NCBI GenBank assembly: GCA_903813345.2
Contig: CAIIXF020000008.1
Span: 16,166,822 to 16,230,821 of the forward strand
From: Owenia fusiformis
Taxonomy: Eukaryota > Annelida > Polychaeta > Sabellida > Oweniidae
Reading direction: 5' to 3'
DNA: 64,000 nt
Part shown: positions 33,032 to 46,410 of the stretch, piece by piece
Numbering within the stretch: position 1 is the stretch's first letter
Layout of the letters: the number at the start of each line of letters is the position of its first letter
Made by a program: the position numbers and the translations under genes
Notes under the pieces: model-generated
Database searches by the model: none
Seen by the model: only the letters and a program-made list of their open reading frames with translations
What the model was told of the DNA's origin: nothing

Positions 33032-35936
33032 CTGGAAAACACAAAACAAAAATATGTGTTATTAATTAACTCTCAAGTAAAGTATATATATGTTACTGTA
33101 ATTAAAAGCATGTAGAAAAGCATTGTTTGTTTATGAAATGTTCAAGATAAATAAAATGCTATTCGTTGCTGATATGGGATAAATCATTAAAGATGACCAT
33201 GTTCAGTTTGGAAATGTTTAATTACCATTCAAGCATTTAAATATTATTTCATTAAGTAAGTCACAAAAGGACAAGGTGCAATTATTGGCAAATCTCCCTA
33301 TGGTCAAAATGAATCATTCGTAGGTGTAACATGAAGAATAAAATGTCATATAATACTTTGGAAAATATTAAAGTGCTCGGGCACACATAAGCTGAGATAG
33401 GGATCATTTCGTTCAGTAAGGTTGTATTGACTTACATGGGGCTGTGCACCATTGACTTAACATGAGGATATCAGCAGATCCCAATAGAGGCCATTGATTT
33501 CCATTGATTATCACAGAAATACCAAAAATACACTATGACCTGAATCGATTGCAAACTTAATAATTTCACAATACGACACAAATGGTTTATCTCATCAAAT
33601 GTGTAAATATGAAGTTTGCAATCGATTCAGGTCATACTTAAAATTAAAAGATTGTACATTTTTTCATCATTTTTTTCCCTACAAAATGGCTGTAGAAAAA
33701 TGATCCAAAAACAACTTTTACACTTATCAAATATCATACAAGTTTGTAAAACCAAAGATTATACTATTATATTTCATTATGTAGTAACATATTTGGATAA
33801 GATGCAGGGATGCGTAGGATGTAAATGGATTTTGACAGACACAAAAATACTTCCTGGTTTGGAATCTATGCCTCTACACTTCATGATTGAATTATGACCC
33901 TAATAAGTGGCCTATACATCAATGCAGTGCTGAATATAGGTCAACAAGATACTAGTGTGCATATAAATGTAATAATTGAAGCAGAATACTCATTTTGAAA
34001 AATCAGATGAATTATTTTTTTCCCATGGGGAGATCCCAATGGAGGCTGTATAAGGTCCTTTCAACAATTCAAATTAATTTTTATGCATCTTCAATTTTAT
34101 AACATGTCTTAAATTTTCCATGTACATGTATGGTTAATTCACTAAAAAGTTTTAATAATTTATGGGTTTATTCAGGATAAACCTTTGCTTTTTACGGTTT
34201 TCAGGGTAAAAATTTGGAAGAAGGATGTCCCCTTTCAATGAATTTACACTCTCCATCCCCAGTCTAACAATATTCATTGGTATATTCTTTGTTGAAAGCA
34301 AATATTTGTCACCTTTTAAAAGTAATCGTTAGTTACAAGCTTCATGAATGGCATTCTCTAATGACGCATCTGATCTTTTTGTTATTTTACATCATTCTCT
34401 ATTTGACTTCCATCATACCCCATCAACTTGGGTTCTGCTTACTCTAATGGAATATTAAATATTTATTTTTTGTTTCATAGATTAGACAGAACAAATACTG
34501 ATTTTCAATTCAGATTTATCGTAGCCACTCTTTATCTAAAACATGTGATCTGTTCTCTCTCATGGATGTAAATGAGGTTGTTTTATTAGCTTTTCCTTTC
34601 TTTATGCACCATTCAAAGGTGTGTGAGAGACCCAACACGCAGAAAGGGATAGGAAGAACCTTGAAAGTCAAATTTCAGTTAAGCTTAAAAAACATGTCAA
34701 CAGATGTGCATATATCTTGACAATGTTGTAAGCTGGCTATATACTATTCAGGTTAAATTGGCATATCACTGAATGGGGCATCTTACTTCCCTTTATTGTG
34801 CCCTTTATTGGTGATATTGCAAATACGATATTCAAAATCAAAACCTCGAGATTTGACGCCATATCCGACACTTAACATATATATCAATATTCATTAGTGG
34901 AAGAAAATCATATCACTCGTAAATCATAGGATATCCTCATTTTACCTGTTTATTAAAATGCCTATTGTCTGTCTCTAGTAGATGTCCATTAGTTCTGTTT
35001 ACTTAGAACCTAACCCTACTGACATAACATGAAGTTCAATAACACTAGAAAGTTCTAGGCCAACGGTTTTACGCGCAAACAGTACTCTGATGTCCAATCA
35101 AGATCATTTGAGTATCTATGTGTTACTGACCCAAAGTTTACATGCTATATTGGCATAATTTATGAGGAAGTTTCAAACAAACATAAACTCCTTCTTCAGG
35201 AAGTTTCAAACAAATGTAAAATGTGGAAATGTGTAAGCTAAAATCGGTGATAAATGTATGTACACTCTCACATCATCAGAAGACTACAATCAGAGCTGTT
35301 CACTTAATATACAATACATTTAATTCAATATACTTTACAAAATGATTCTCAGTCTTGTTTTAGGTCATGGATTCTAAAATTCTATAAAACATGTACTTCT
35401 TGATTTATCTTTGATGTGCTCTCCATTACCAATGCATTATTTCCTTAGATTCAAGACACAGACTTGCTTCTCAAATTACACACTTAGCAATTTGGTCATC
35501 CTGGAGAGTTGTTTGTTGATACTTGGTTGTGCAATGATAAGTTATTGTGACCTATTGTCATGAAAGTCAATGACAGCAACTTGATAATACCATGCAAAAA
35601 TTGTTTGAATTCCATTTCTTTTTAATTACATCTACTCTCTCTTAAGTAGACTTCAATCAATAGTCCTATTTACTCATCATTCAATAATCCAAACATAAAA
35701 CCCTTGTAATGCTATATTTTTCTATTACATCACTCATGATCATATAATGTTTCAGTTAGATTCCACTGATGTATCGTGAGGAGATGATCATTTGACAATA
35801 CAATGCCAAATTCTAAATGCTTGGCATTGTTATGAAGAACTTATTTGGAGAACCGGATCATGCCATGATAGAAGATAATGACAGCTTGAAAGTGCCTTTT
35901 TACGATGACCACATGATTTCCAACTAAAGATAAATC
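33032..35936. other. HECTD1 intron, 5' of PAN/F5-8C copy 1
   Basis: No exon recognised. Contains a hairpin at 33534-33636 with perfect 25-nt arms (TATGACCTGAATCGATTGCA...) around a 53-nt loop. The last ~200 bp resemble the upstream regions of copies 2 and 3. Confidence 0.6.
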
Positions 35937-38484
35937 ATGAGGCACGTTGTTATAATAACTTACTTGAGCATAGCACATTGCCAATGGTTTGAATCAGAAG
36001 TGACTGGTTACTACAAAAGGAAAGGAGATGCTCCAGGAAGTGATATACCTAGCTTATACTACAGTACTGTGGTTAGCTTACAACAATGTGCAGATATATG
36101 CACACCTGTGGAGACATGTAAAGGATTCTTCTATGACTTCGCCATAAGCAAATGTTGGTCAAAATCATCTGAAAGCTATCCGGTGATTCCTTATTTGTAC
36201 GGTGATCAAGGTTTCATTTACACTAAAGGAGAGCGTTTGGTGAACTGTAATACAACACTGTTGGAAAATGATCACTTAGTCAAAATAACAACATCAACAG
36301 TAAATGATGACAACCACTATACATATGGACCGTACAACTCATATATTGACAGTAATACAGAACTTTCACCTAATCTTAAGCTGGATGCTGGAAGGCTGAT
36401 GTTGCAAATGAAAACCAGTGGTGGCAAGTGGAGTTTACGGAACCAACGATTGTCCAGGCTGTTGTTACACAAGGGTGTGATCAACAAGTAAATTGGGTAG
36501 TTAACTATACAGTCCTGTTCAGTGATGATGGTGTTCAATTCTCTGTAGTTGGTATAAGTGACACAAGGGCGTTTATTGCTAACAGCAACAGTGATGCAAA
36601 AGTTGTTAACCTCCTCCCAGAAACACTAACAAAGTTTGTACGAATCAGGCCAAGAGCTTCAGTTGGGGGTGAACCTGGGATGAGAGTTGAAATTCTTGGT
36701 TGTGCAAATTATAAGACAGACCACGTGGAAGATCTGATGGAGACAGCCAGTTTCTCAGTGTCGTCAGTATTCAACTCTGATCCTGATGCGTATGGGCCAA
36801 TAAGAGCCTATCTAAATAGCGCCCTTTATCCACCAGTAGTCATGTATGGTGCTTGGAAGGCCAGAGTCTTGACGCAGGATCAATATATACAGGTAGTTCA
36901 CATACAATTGAATGATTTATTATTTGAAAGAGAGGAAATTGATATAAGATTCGAAGTTGTTATAAAAATCCAACAATGTGTAACAGATACGTATATTCTG
37001 ACTTTCACAATCTGAATGACTGTTACAAAAAGATAGGTTTAACAATATGCCACCACTTAGTGGGTGCTGTATCATAAAATTATATACTTTCAATGATAAA
37101 AATCTCTTTATATGTAGATAACATTTCCCGTGCTGTACATGGTGAGAGCTTTGACAACACAAGGGGCAAATGGTGTAGCAGAGTGGGTGACAAGTTATGA
37201 CATTCTCCATAGTTTAAATGGTGTATCCTGGTATATAAAGCAGCAGGAATTGACTGGTAGGTGAAAATTGCAAGACAATTGACCAGCAAATCGTCCAGGA
37301 AATATTACCTTGTAATTTCAAATATTCTTTATGATGATTTTAAAGAAACTCATAATTGTGAAAATGAAATTCTATGATTTATTTAAGATAATCCTGTGAC
37401 ATTTTTGAGAACCATTAGATATTCCTTTAGTATTTATTTATAGTATCCCTTATATTAAATATAAAGTTTATTTTTATATAGGTAACACAGATAGTGATGG
37501 AAAAGTGACACATGTCATGACTCCATTCCTGGCTAAGTGTGTCAGAATTACTCCTAAGGCATGGCATGGCTATATAAGTATGCGAGTAGGAGTATTTACC
37601 CAAAACCTGAAGGAGCTGCCTAGTTTTAATTATAACAACTTTGCCACTTTAACAAAGTCTAGTAAAATCAAGATTATGCTTTTTGGAGATTGTAAACTTT
37701 CAGATGAATGTAACAAAGAAATTACCAATTTATCAGCAAATCTTATAGACAAAATCATCTGATACTTTATAAAAATTCATGATCGTAAGGACAAAGTTCA
37801 ACCCATCTTTCATCAATCATTATCATTCATTCCTTACATTTCCCATAAGGACTATGTAACTCTTATAAAAGACATAACACATGTTTTGAGAACCATTATA
37901 AATTTATGTTAATTTGCAAATTTTATAAAGGGAGGCCAATAATGTAATGTTTTACCTAGGCCTTCCTAGTATGTTAACAAGTGTATAATCTTAATGCAAA
38001 TAAATAAAACTTAACCTTAAAAAAAAAAAAAAAAAAAGTAGGAGTATTTGGCACTGGCAGTACTGAGCCTTCTTCAGTGACTGTCATGCCTTGTGTTGAA
38101 TGTAATGGTGATGTTACAGTGGTAACTGACAATGATACCACTACCTGTGTACCAATACCCCTATTCAGAGAAACTAGAATGGTGTTCCCAATAAAGCTGC
38201 AGGTCACACTACCATACAACCTTACTAGCATAACAGTTCATGTCATTGGAATTGCCCTCAGTTGTGGAGGCCAAAATGATCAACTTAAATTGGTTAATGT
38301 GTTGAACAATGAACGTATAGGTACCCTATACAGGATATGTGCTTTTGTGTCAGGATGGACTGAGGCTGGCCTCTCAGCATGTACCTACACATGTGCATCT
38401 GTAGGTGGCACTCAAACAATCCTTGTTGGTGTGATGTTCAGTAACAATACATCTGGGACTGTATGTGAGATTGGACTATCATAG
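35937..38484 (+). pseudogene. PAN/F5-8C secreted gene, copy 1 (frameshift + LINE insertion)
   Basis: Exons 35937-36892, 37118-37256, 37482-38484. Same structure as copies 2 and 3. Exon 1 is 956 nt rather than 957: one base is missing near 36375 (AATCTTAAGC against ATTCTAAAGC in copy 2), so the frame ends at TAA about 36491 just inside the first discoidin domain. Exon 3 is 1,003 nt; a 440-nt insert (37598-38037) plus its 12-nt target duplication accounts exactly for the excess over 551 nt. The insert brings a stop at 37762. Splice sites and all other exon sequence remain intact, so inactivation looks recent. It lies in a HECTD1 intron, opposite strand. Confidence 0.9.
37598..38037 (+). mobile_element. 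5'-truncated LINE-like retroposon in copy 1 exon 3
   Basis: 440-bp insert ending AATAAATAAAACTTAACCTT and a ~19-nt poly(A), flanked by the direct repeat GTAGGAGTATTT (37586-37597, 38038-38049). Truncated 5' end, poly(A) tail and 12-bp target duplication are the marks of target-primed reverse transcription. Its first ~55 codons (…IMLFGDCKLSDECNKEITNL…) resemble the C-terminal tail of non-LTR retrotransposon ORF2 proteins; that identification is less certain than the retroposition itself. Confidence 0.85.
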
Positions 38485-40211
38485 ATAAAGACTACCATAG
38501 AGCAATTGTCAGATTCTTGAGCAAGTTAAATATATTACATACCAGAATGCAATCTGTTTTTCAATAAGGTCATTGCACATGATGCTGAAATATTTAGTTA
38601 AATCAGATTTAGCTTCTATGCTTATGTAAAACCAGCAAATTGCTATTAAAGTTTCTGTTTTAAGTGCATTGGTCAATGCACTTTCATATAGTATAAACTT
38701 TTCTTCAGGAGGTCAGGCAGTCATTGGACAGAACATGTACAAAGGCATATAATATTTTAGAGTTCAATGCCACATTGACATCATAAGTAGACTTCAAACA
38801 GAAATGTTTACATATTATATAATAAATGAAATTCAATTTACATTATAAAATATTCCTATTGTTTTTGTTTAATGTCATGAACTGCATATCCTCCATCTAC
38901 CATATTGATTTATACTAACTTTGAAATGCTCTCCATTACTGATGAATAATTCCCTTCTTTTCAGACAACATTACTTGCATATCAAATGACACACTTTACA
39001 ATGTGATCATCATGGAGCACAGGAGGGAAACACATAAGAAGCAGACTCCTTTTGAAATTAAATTCCCTTTATGATATGATGTGCTACAAGTATGTAATTG
39101 TGTACTTGAAAGTACATTGATAAAATTATTGTGAGCAGCTGCGTACGTTAAGTTAGATAATGATGATGACAATGTTTCATATAGATAAAACTTCAATTTC
39201 AACTTAACCAAGTGAAATCTAGCAGACAACTTTTGCCAATCAGGCATTTGTCTATTTTGAACTTAATCTTTCAACAGTTATCTGAGTTTTCATCTACTGG
39301 GTAAATACATATACAGGCTAATTGAGGGACAGCTTTTCTATATCCCTGCAAACTTAATTCTGTGGATAATTTACCTCTGCCCTGAGGGCACTACACAGCT
39401 AGACATTCTATATCACTTTCTGCCTAATCAGAAGTCATTCTACATTTTAGAACAGATGCATGGTTGATAGGGAAAGCATTGGTCATTGGTGAGGAAAATA
39501 TAAATGTCACATTGATAAACTAAATGGTGTTAACTTAGCACAAAATTCTGTTTGAATTTTCTTTTCACAATGTCATGCAAAATCTTTTCCTTTATGTGAA
39601 ACAAATCAAGGAGCAGAACTCTATAAATGTTATGTGATTTAATGCATTCATTTCTTGCATGCTAGATTTGTGCTTGACAGTAATGTATACATTCCCTGGC
39701 AGCCATGGTAAATGGATTAAATACAAGAATTTATATACTGAATCCACCAACACTTCACTGAGTAGAATCTTCTATTAGATCACAAAGCCTAATATTCAAC
39801 ATCACAGGTTACTGTCATACAGGGCACTTAATGAATCAATAAAAATTAAAAATCATGTTTCGTTCAGTTTTTTGCCCGTCTCTTAATAGACCTCTCCATT
39901 AGTATTGTTTATGTATCACTCACAATGGGACACATTATTAAATTTTAAATACTGTCCAATTAGTTTTGTCTACTATTACATAACCTATGAAGCAGGAACT
40001 ATAAAATAGAGTCCATTGATGTGCTGTGATAAGATGAACATTTCGCTTTACCTACAGTGATGGTTATGCGATCTTGGATTTGTTGAAAATAACTTAGTCT
40101 GAAAGCCTGATTATGTCATGACAGATGATAACATACTAACATTGCCATAAATATATGGTGAATTTCATTTCCCTAATAAGTTGAATGGGGCATCATGGAA
40201 AAAACTGAACC
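38485..40211. other. Spacer between PAN/F5-8C copies 1 and 2
   Basis: 3' flank of copy 1 (ATTAAA at about 38646, AATAAA at about 38820) followed by the promoter region of copy 2. No other gene recognised. Confidence 0.55.
40000..40006 (+). promoter_or_regulatory. TATA-like box upstream of copy 2
   Basis: TATAAAA about 205 nt before the copy 2 ATG, at the start of a block (ATTGATGTGCTGTGATAAG) also found upstream of copies 3 and 1. Copies 1 and 3 lack the exact TATAAAA. Whether an untranslated first exon exists is not clear. Confidence 0.4.
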
Positions 40212-42492
40212 ATGAAGACCTTTACGATAATTACATATGTCTGCATAGCACATTGCCAGGCTCAATGGTTCGAATCAGAAGTGACCGGTTACTACAAAAG
40301 GAAAGGAGATGCTCCATGGAGTGATATCCCAAGCTTATGCTACGGTACTGTGGTTAGCTTACAACAATGTGCAGATATATGCACACCTGTGGAGATATGT
40401 AGAGGTTTCTTCTATAACTTCGCCAGAAGGAAATGTTGGTCAAAATCATCTGAAGGCTATCCGGTGATTCCCTATTTGCAAGGTTACATGTACACTAAAG
40501 GAGAGCGTTTGGAGAACTGTAATACAACACTGTTGGAAAATGATCACTTAGTCAAAATAACAACATCAACAGTAAATGATGACAACCACTATACATATGG
40601 ACCGTACAACTCATATATTGACAGTAATACAGAACTTTCACCTCATTCTAAAGCTGGATGCTGGAAGGCTGATGTTGCAAATGAAAACCAGTGGTGGCAA
40701 GTGGAGTTTACGGAACCAACGATTGTCCAGGCTGTTGTTACACAAGGGTGTGATCAACAAGTAAATTGGGTAGTTAACTATACAGTACTGTTCAGTGATG
40801 ATGGTGTTCAATTCTCTGTAGTTGGTATAAGTGACACAAGGGCATTTATTGCTAACAGCAACAGTGATGTAAAAGTTGTTAACCTCCTCCCAGAAACACT
40901 AACAAAGTTTGTACGAATCCAGCCAAGGGCTTCAGTTGGGGGTGAACCTGGGATGAGAGTTGAAATCCTTGGATGTGCCAATTATGAGACAGACCACATG
41001 GAAGATCTGATGAAGACAGCCAGTGTCTCTGTGTCATCAATATTCAACTCTGATCCTGATGCGTATGGGCCAACAAGAGCTTATCTAAATAGCGCCCTTT
41101 ATCCACCAGTTGTCATGTATGGTGCTTGGAAGGCCAGAGTCTTGACGCAGGATCAATATATACAGGTAATCCGCACACAATTGAATGATTTGTTATTTGA
41201 AAGAGAGGAAATTGAAATAAGAATCGATATATGATATCGTTGTTATAATCTGTAATGGAGTACTTTAAGTTATTACAAATTGTTACAAAAATGCAATAAT
41301 GTGTAAAAGATATTTAAAACCTGACTTTCACAATCTGAATGCCTGTTACAAAAAGGTAGATTTAACAATATGCCACCTCTTAGTGGATGTTGTGTCATAA
41401 AAATAAGATGTTTTCAATGATAAAAACCTATTTATACACAGATAACATTTCCCTTGGTGTACTTGGTGAGAGCTGTGACAACTCAAGGGGCAAATGGTGT
41501 AGCAGAATGGGTGACAAGTTATGACATTATCCATAGTTTTAATGGGGTATCCTGGTATATAAAGCAGCGGGAATTGACTGGTAGGTGACCAGCAACTGAT
41601 CTATACAGGAAAAGTAAAAGTACATTGTACACTGAAATAGCTGTATGAAAAACATTTCAAAAGAGAAAAAATTACTAGAAAAAAAACTTATAACTGTAAA
41701 AATGAGATTAATTTATTGTAGACTGCTCATTGTTGCAATTATATTACACATGAACGTATATTTCAAATGCAGATTAATATTGTATTTCAGCAAAAATCTC
41801 TCAACCCTTAGCTAGAAAAAAACTCATACTGAACTCGTACATGAAGATCTCAATACACAGTCATAGAAATAAAAGACATTTTTGAAAACCTAATAGTATT
41901 TATTTGAACTATTAACCCTCATATTAAATATTTCTCTCTAGGTAACACAGATAGTGATGGAAAAGTGACACACATCATGACTCCATTCCTGGCTAAAAGC
42001 GTAAGAATTGTTCCCAAGGCATGGCACAGCTATATAAGTATGCGAGTAGGAGTGTTTGGCACTGGCAGTACTGAGCCTTCTTCAGTGACTGTCCTGCCTT
42101 GTGGTGAATGTAATGGTGATGTTACAGTGGTAACTGACAATGATACCACTACCTGTGTCCCAATACCCCTATTCAGAGAAACTAGAATGGTGTTCCCACT
42201 AGAGTTGCAGGTCACACTACCATACAACCTTACAAGTATAACAGTTCATGTCATTGGAATTGCCCTCAGCTGTGCAGGCCAAAATGGTCAACTTCAGTTG
42301 GTAACTGTGCTGAATAATGAAGGGGTGGGTACCCTGTACAGGCAATGTAATTTTGTGTCAGGATTGATAGAGTCTGGTGTAACAGTATGCACTTATATAT
42401 GTTCATACTTTGGTGGACCTGACAAAATCTTGGCTGGTGTGATGTTCAGTAACAATGAACCTGGGACTATATGTGAGATAGAACTGTCATAG
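40212..42492 (+). CDS. PAN + two discoidin-domain secreted protein, copy 2
   Basis: Exons 40212-41165, 41442-41580, 41942-42492; 1,644 nt, 547 aa, phases 0 and 1. Signal peptide MKTFTIITYVCIAHC. PAN/apple-like module about residues 20-95 (LQQCADICTPVEICRGFFY...CW). First F5/8-type-C (discoidin) domain about 110-255 (YGPYNSYID; AGCWKAD; NQWWQVEF; VVTQGCDQ; YTVLFSDDGVQFS; FVRIQPRA; RVEILGC). Second about 265-405, spread over exons 1-3 (GPTRAYLN, GAWKA, VTTQGAN, WVTSYDI, SFNGVSWY, VRIVPKAWH, MRVGVFG). C-terminal Cys-rich domain about 410-547 (CGECN, TTTCVPIP, VTLPYNLTSITV, CTYIC). No membrane anchor. Such domains bind glycans, lipids or matrix, so a secreted recognition or adhesion role is likely (inference). 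The ATG was chosen because the upstream in-phase-like ATG reads into TGA. Confidence 0.92.
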
Positions 42493-42935
42493 ATAAAGAG
42501 TACTACACCGTAAGTGTCAGATTCTTGATCAAGTGTAAAAGATAACATTCCAGCATATAGTGTTATTTTTCGGTAAGGTCATCATAAAATGTTCCTTATG
42601 TTTAATACATATCTTCTATCATTCTTATTGATTTATTCTAACTTTGATATCCATTACCAGTGCATTATTCCCTCACTTGCTGTACTATATAAAAAAAAAT
42701 GATCAAAAATAATTGAAGTGGGATGGAGGGGAGATGGGATTGAGGGGATGAATATGCCAATAAGGTGAAACAAAACATAAATTCTTGTATTTGAAAAATG
42801 AACTCAGTAAGAAACTGGATGTGACATCTCTGAAGAGTGAAAAATGGGGAAGTCTGGAGTTATAAAACATAAAGTCAAGTAACCTCTCTTACCATGTGTT
42901 ATAGACATATCACTTCCCCCTTCATCCCATTCTAA

Positions 42936-44809
42936 TTAGACTCCAGATTGAAAATCTGGAGTCTATTGTTTTTGCCTGTTTTCTTATTAGACTCCAGATT
43001 GAAAATCTGGAGTCTATTGTTTTTGCCTGTTTTCTTATTATTATTATTCTTTTTTCTTCCTCCTTACCAAATTTCTCGTCAACTATAACAGCTTACTTAA
43101 TCCAACTTACATGGTTAACTAAAGACTGTATCCGGCTTTCTGGGAAATTAGGTCAAATTTTTATCTAGGTCAAAGGTCAAGAACTAGGTCAAATCCAGTA
43201 CTTTGTCACTTTTTCCCATTATCTCGGTCGTCCTTCAATATTTTTGATCCTGGTTTTTTTCATTGTGTTTCTCATAAAAAAGTAGAAAACCTAGGGTCGA
43301 TTTAGTTTTTTGGTATCTCAAACCGATTTCGAGATATCAGTGTCCGAAAACGAGGTCCAAAAAAAATTTCACCGAATTCGATGTCCAGGATATCAGTCTT
43401 ATAGATAATTTTCTCAGGATTCCGAATCTGAAAACCAAATTTCGATCTGACTTCCGGTTCAGAAGTTATGGCGTTTTGAAAATTCAAAAATCGCTAAATT
43501 TGGTGCCCCATGTTAATTCAATGGGAAAAAATATTTTTTTGAAGTGTAAAATACGAGATATAAACTAAGCACAGCTAAACATAATGGAAGCCCATAAAAG
43601 AAAGGGACCACAAGACCTTCTTTTCATAAAAATTTGGACACCAAAATGCCTAGGTCAAAATCTAGGTCAAATTCAAAGTTTTTCCTTATTTTTGCGATTC
43701 TGACACTACAGATTAATTATATTCTTCGAAAATGTGTATACATGTAGCCAAGAGTGTGCTAATAGTGTTAGCCTTTTGCCGTCAGAACATATTTTGACCC
43801 ACTTTTGAGATATGGTGTCCGAAAAGTAGGTCAAACTAAAAAGTTCTCTAAATTTAACGTATGAGTTATGAACTAAGGGTAGAATTTTCTCAGGAATCTA
43901 AATCTGCAAACCAAATTTAAATCCGACTTTTGGTTTGGAATTTATGTCGTTTTGAAAGCTCAAAAATCGCTAAATTTGGTGCCCCATGTTATGGCAATGG
44001 GAAAAAATATTTTTTTGAAGTGTAAAATACGAGATAAAGACTGAGTACAGCTTCACATAATGAAAGCCTATAAAAGAAAGTGACCTCAAAAGCTAGCTAG
44101 CTTCACAATTTGGTCACCAAAATGCCTAGGTCAAAATCTAGGTCAAATTTATAGTTTTAACTTATTTTTGCGATTCTGACACTACACTTTAATTATTTGC
44201 TTCAAAATTTTGTATACAAGTAGCAAAGAGTGTGCTAATAGTGTTAGCCTTTTGCCGTCAGAAAGTATTTTGACCCACTTTTGAGATATAGTGTCCGAAA
44301 AGTAGGTCAACATGAAAGTTTCTCCAAATTTAACGTATGAGTTATGAATTAAGGGTAGAATTTTCTCAGGAATCCGAATCTGCAAATCAAATTTCAATCC
44401 GACACCCGGTTTGGAAGTAATGGCGTTTTGAAAAATTAAAAAATTGGTATTTTGATATCCAATGTTATGTCAATTATCTTTGTCACTATTCGTTGTTATT
44501 CCTTTATCTTTTTTTCATCATGTAGCTTAAAGACAGTCCTTTCATTATTGTAAATGTCTTTTTTGATTACTCTTACCGATTTTGAGGAATGGCGTCCGGA
44601 AAGTAGGTCAACATAAAAAGTTTTCAAAATTTAATGTATGAGTTATGACACAAACGTAGAATTTTCTCAGAAATTCGAATCTGCAAACCAAATTTCGACC
44701 CAAATTCTGGTTAGATAATGGCTCAGCTAACAGTATTTTGGATGACTCAGCTTAAAAAAAGTTTTAAATCTGGAGTCTTAAATTGAACTTGTTCAATTTA
44801 CATGTCTAG
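42936..44809 (+). mobile_element. AGACTCCAGATT-family, Helentron/HINE-like element 1a
   Basis: 5' end TTAGACTCCAGATTGAAAATC, itself duplicated in tandem (42936 and about 42988). 3' end AATCTGGAGTCT, then a hairpin AAATTGAACTTGTTCAATTT, ACATGT and CTAG followed by T. Subterminal inverted 12-mers, a 3' hairpin and a CTAG-T end resemble Helentron-associated elements. Inside are ~600-bp repeats with TAGGTCAAAATCTAGGTCAA and GTGTCCGAAAAGTAGGTCA. No protein coded. Confidence 0.6.
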
Positions 44810-46410
44810 TTATTATTATTCTTCATTCTTTCTTTCTTCCTCCTAACAGATTTTCTCTCCAACTATAACATCTTAATAAATCCAACCTACATGGTTGACT
44901 AGGGAATGTATCTGGCTTTCTGGGAAATTAGGTCAAATTTTTATCTAGGTCATAGGTCAAGAACTAGGTCAAGTCTTGGATTTTCACTAATTCACCACTT
45001 TTCTCAGTCGTCTTTCAATATTTTCGCTCCGGGTTTTTTTCATCATGTTCCTTGGAAAAAACGCTAATTCCGTAAGGCAAATCGTTTTTTGATTACTCTT
45101 ACCGATTTTGAGATATTGCGTCCGAAAAGTAGGTCAGAACAAAAAACTCTCCAAATTCAACATGTGAGTTATGAAATAAGTGAAGAATGATCTCAGGAAT
45201 CTGAATCTGCAAACCAAATTTGGATCGGACTTCTGGTTCGGAAGTTATGGCGTTTTGAAAGCTCAAAAATCGCTAAATTTGGTGCCTATGTTAAGTCAAT
45301 AGGAAAAAAGACTTTTTCGAAGTGTAAAATACAAGATATAGACTGAGTACAGCTTAACATAATGAATGCTTATAAAAGAAGGGGACCTCAAAAGCTACAT
45401 AGCTTCAAAATTTGGACACCAAAATGCCTAGGTCAAAATCTAGGTCAAATTCATAGTTTTTCCTTATTTTTACGATTCTGACACTACACTTTAATAATTT
45501 ACTTCAAAATTTTGTATACAGGTAGCAAATAGTGTGCTAATAGTGTTAGCCTTTTGCCGTCAGAAAGTATTTTGACCCACTTTTGAGATATGGTGTCCGA
45601 AAAGTAGGTCAAAATAAAAAGTTCTCCAAATTTAACATATGAGCTATGAATTAAGGGTAGAATTTTCCCAGAAATCCGAATCTGCAAACTAAATTTCAAT
45701 CCGACTTTCGGTTCGGAAGTTATGGCGTTTTGAAAGCTCAAAAATCGCTAAATTTGGTGCCCCATGTTATGTCAATGAGAAAAAAGATTTTTTGAAGTGT
45801 AAAATACCAGATATAAACTGAGTACAACTTAACATTCTGAAAGCCTATAAAAGAAGGGGACCTCGAAGGCTATCTAGCTTTAAAATTTGGACACCAAAAT
45901 GCCTAGGTCAAAATCTAGGTCAAATTCATATTTTTCCTTATTTTTGCGATTCTGACATTACACTTTAATGATTTGCTTCGAAATTTTGTATACAGGTAGC
46001 AAAGAGTGTGCTTATAGTGTTAGCCTTTTGCCGTCAGAAAGTATTTTGACCCACTTTTGAGATATGGTGTCCGAAATGTAGGTCAGAATAGAAAGTTCTC
46101 CAAATTTAACGTATGAGTTATGAATTAAGGGTAGATTTTTCTCAGGAATCCAAATCTTTAAAGCAAATTTCGATCCGTACTTCTGGTTCGATAGTTATAG
46201 CGGTTTGAAGTCTAGAAAAGTCGATATGATGATATCCCCATGTTAAGCCAATGGAGTCGAAGATAACATTCTTAAGAGTTGTCTAAATGTCTATATTCTA
46301 GCTGACTCAGCTTATTCTGAATGACTCAGCTTACAATTCTGGATGACTCAGCTTAAAAAAAGTTTGAAATCTGGAGTCTTAAATTGAACTTGTTCAATTT
46401 ACATGTCTAG
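44810..46410 (+). mobile_element. AGACTCCAGATT-family element 1b, tandem, 5' end lacking
   Basis: Directly continues from the CTAG end of 1a with TTATTATTATTCTTC and ends with the same hairpin and CTAG at 46407-46410, preceded by three copies of GACTCAGCTTA. A tandem arrangement of this type is known for rolling-circle elements (established for Helitrons; inference here). Confidence 0.55.

Noticed and set aside
36317-38231. Minus-strand frames opposite the PAN/F5-8C copies
   Set aside because: Shadow frames of well-supported plus-strand exons.
43302-45741. Several similar 60-80-aa frames (also 52272-52932 on the other strand)
   Set aside because: They recur because they lie in copies of the same repeat element; composition and lack of motifs do not support coding.
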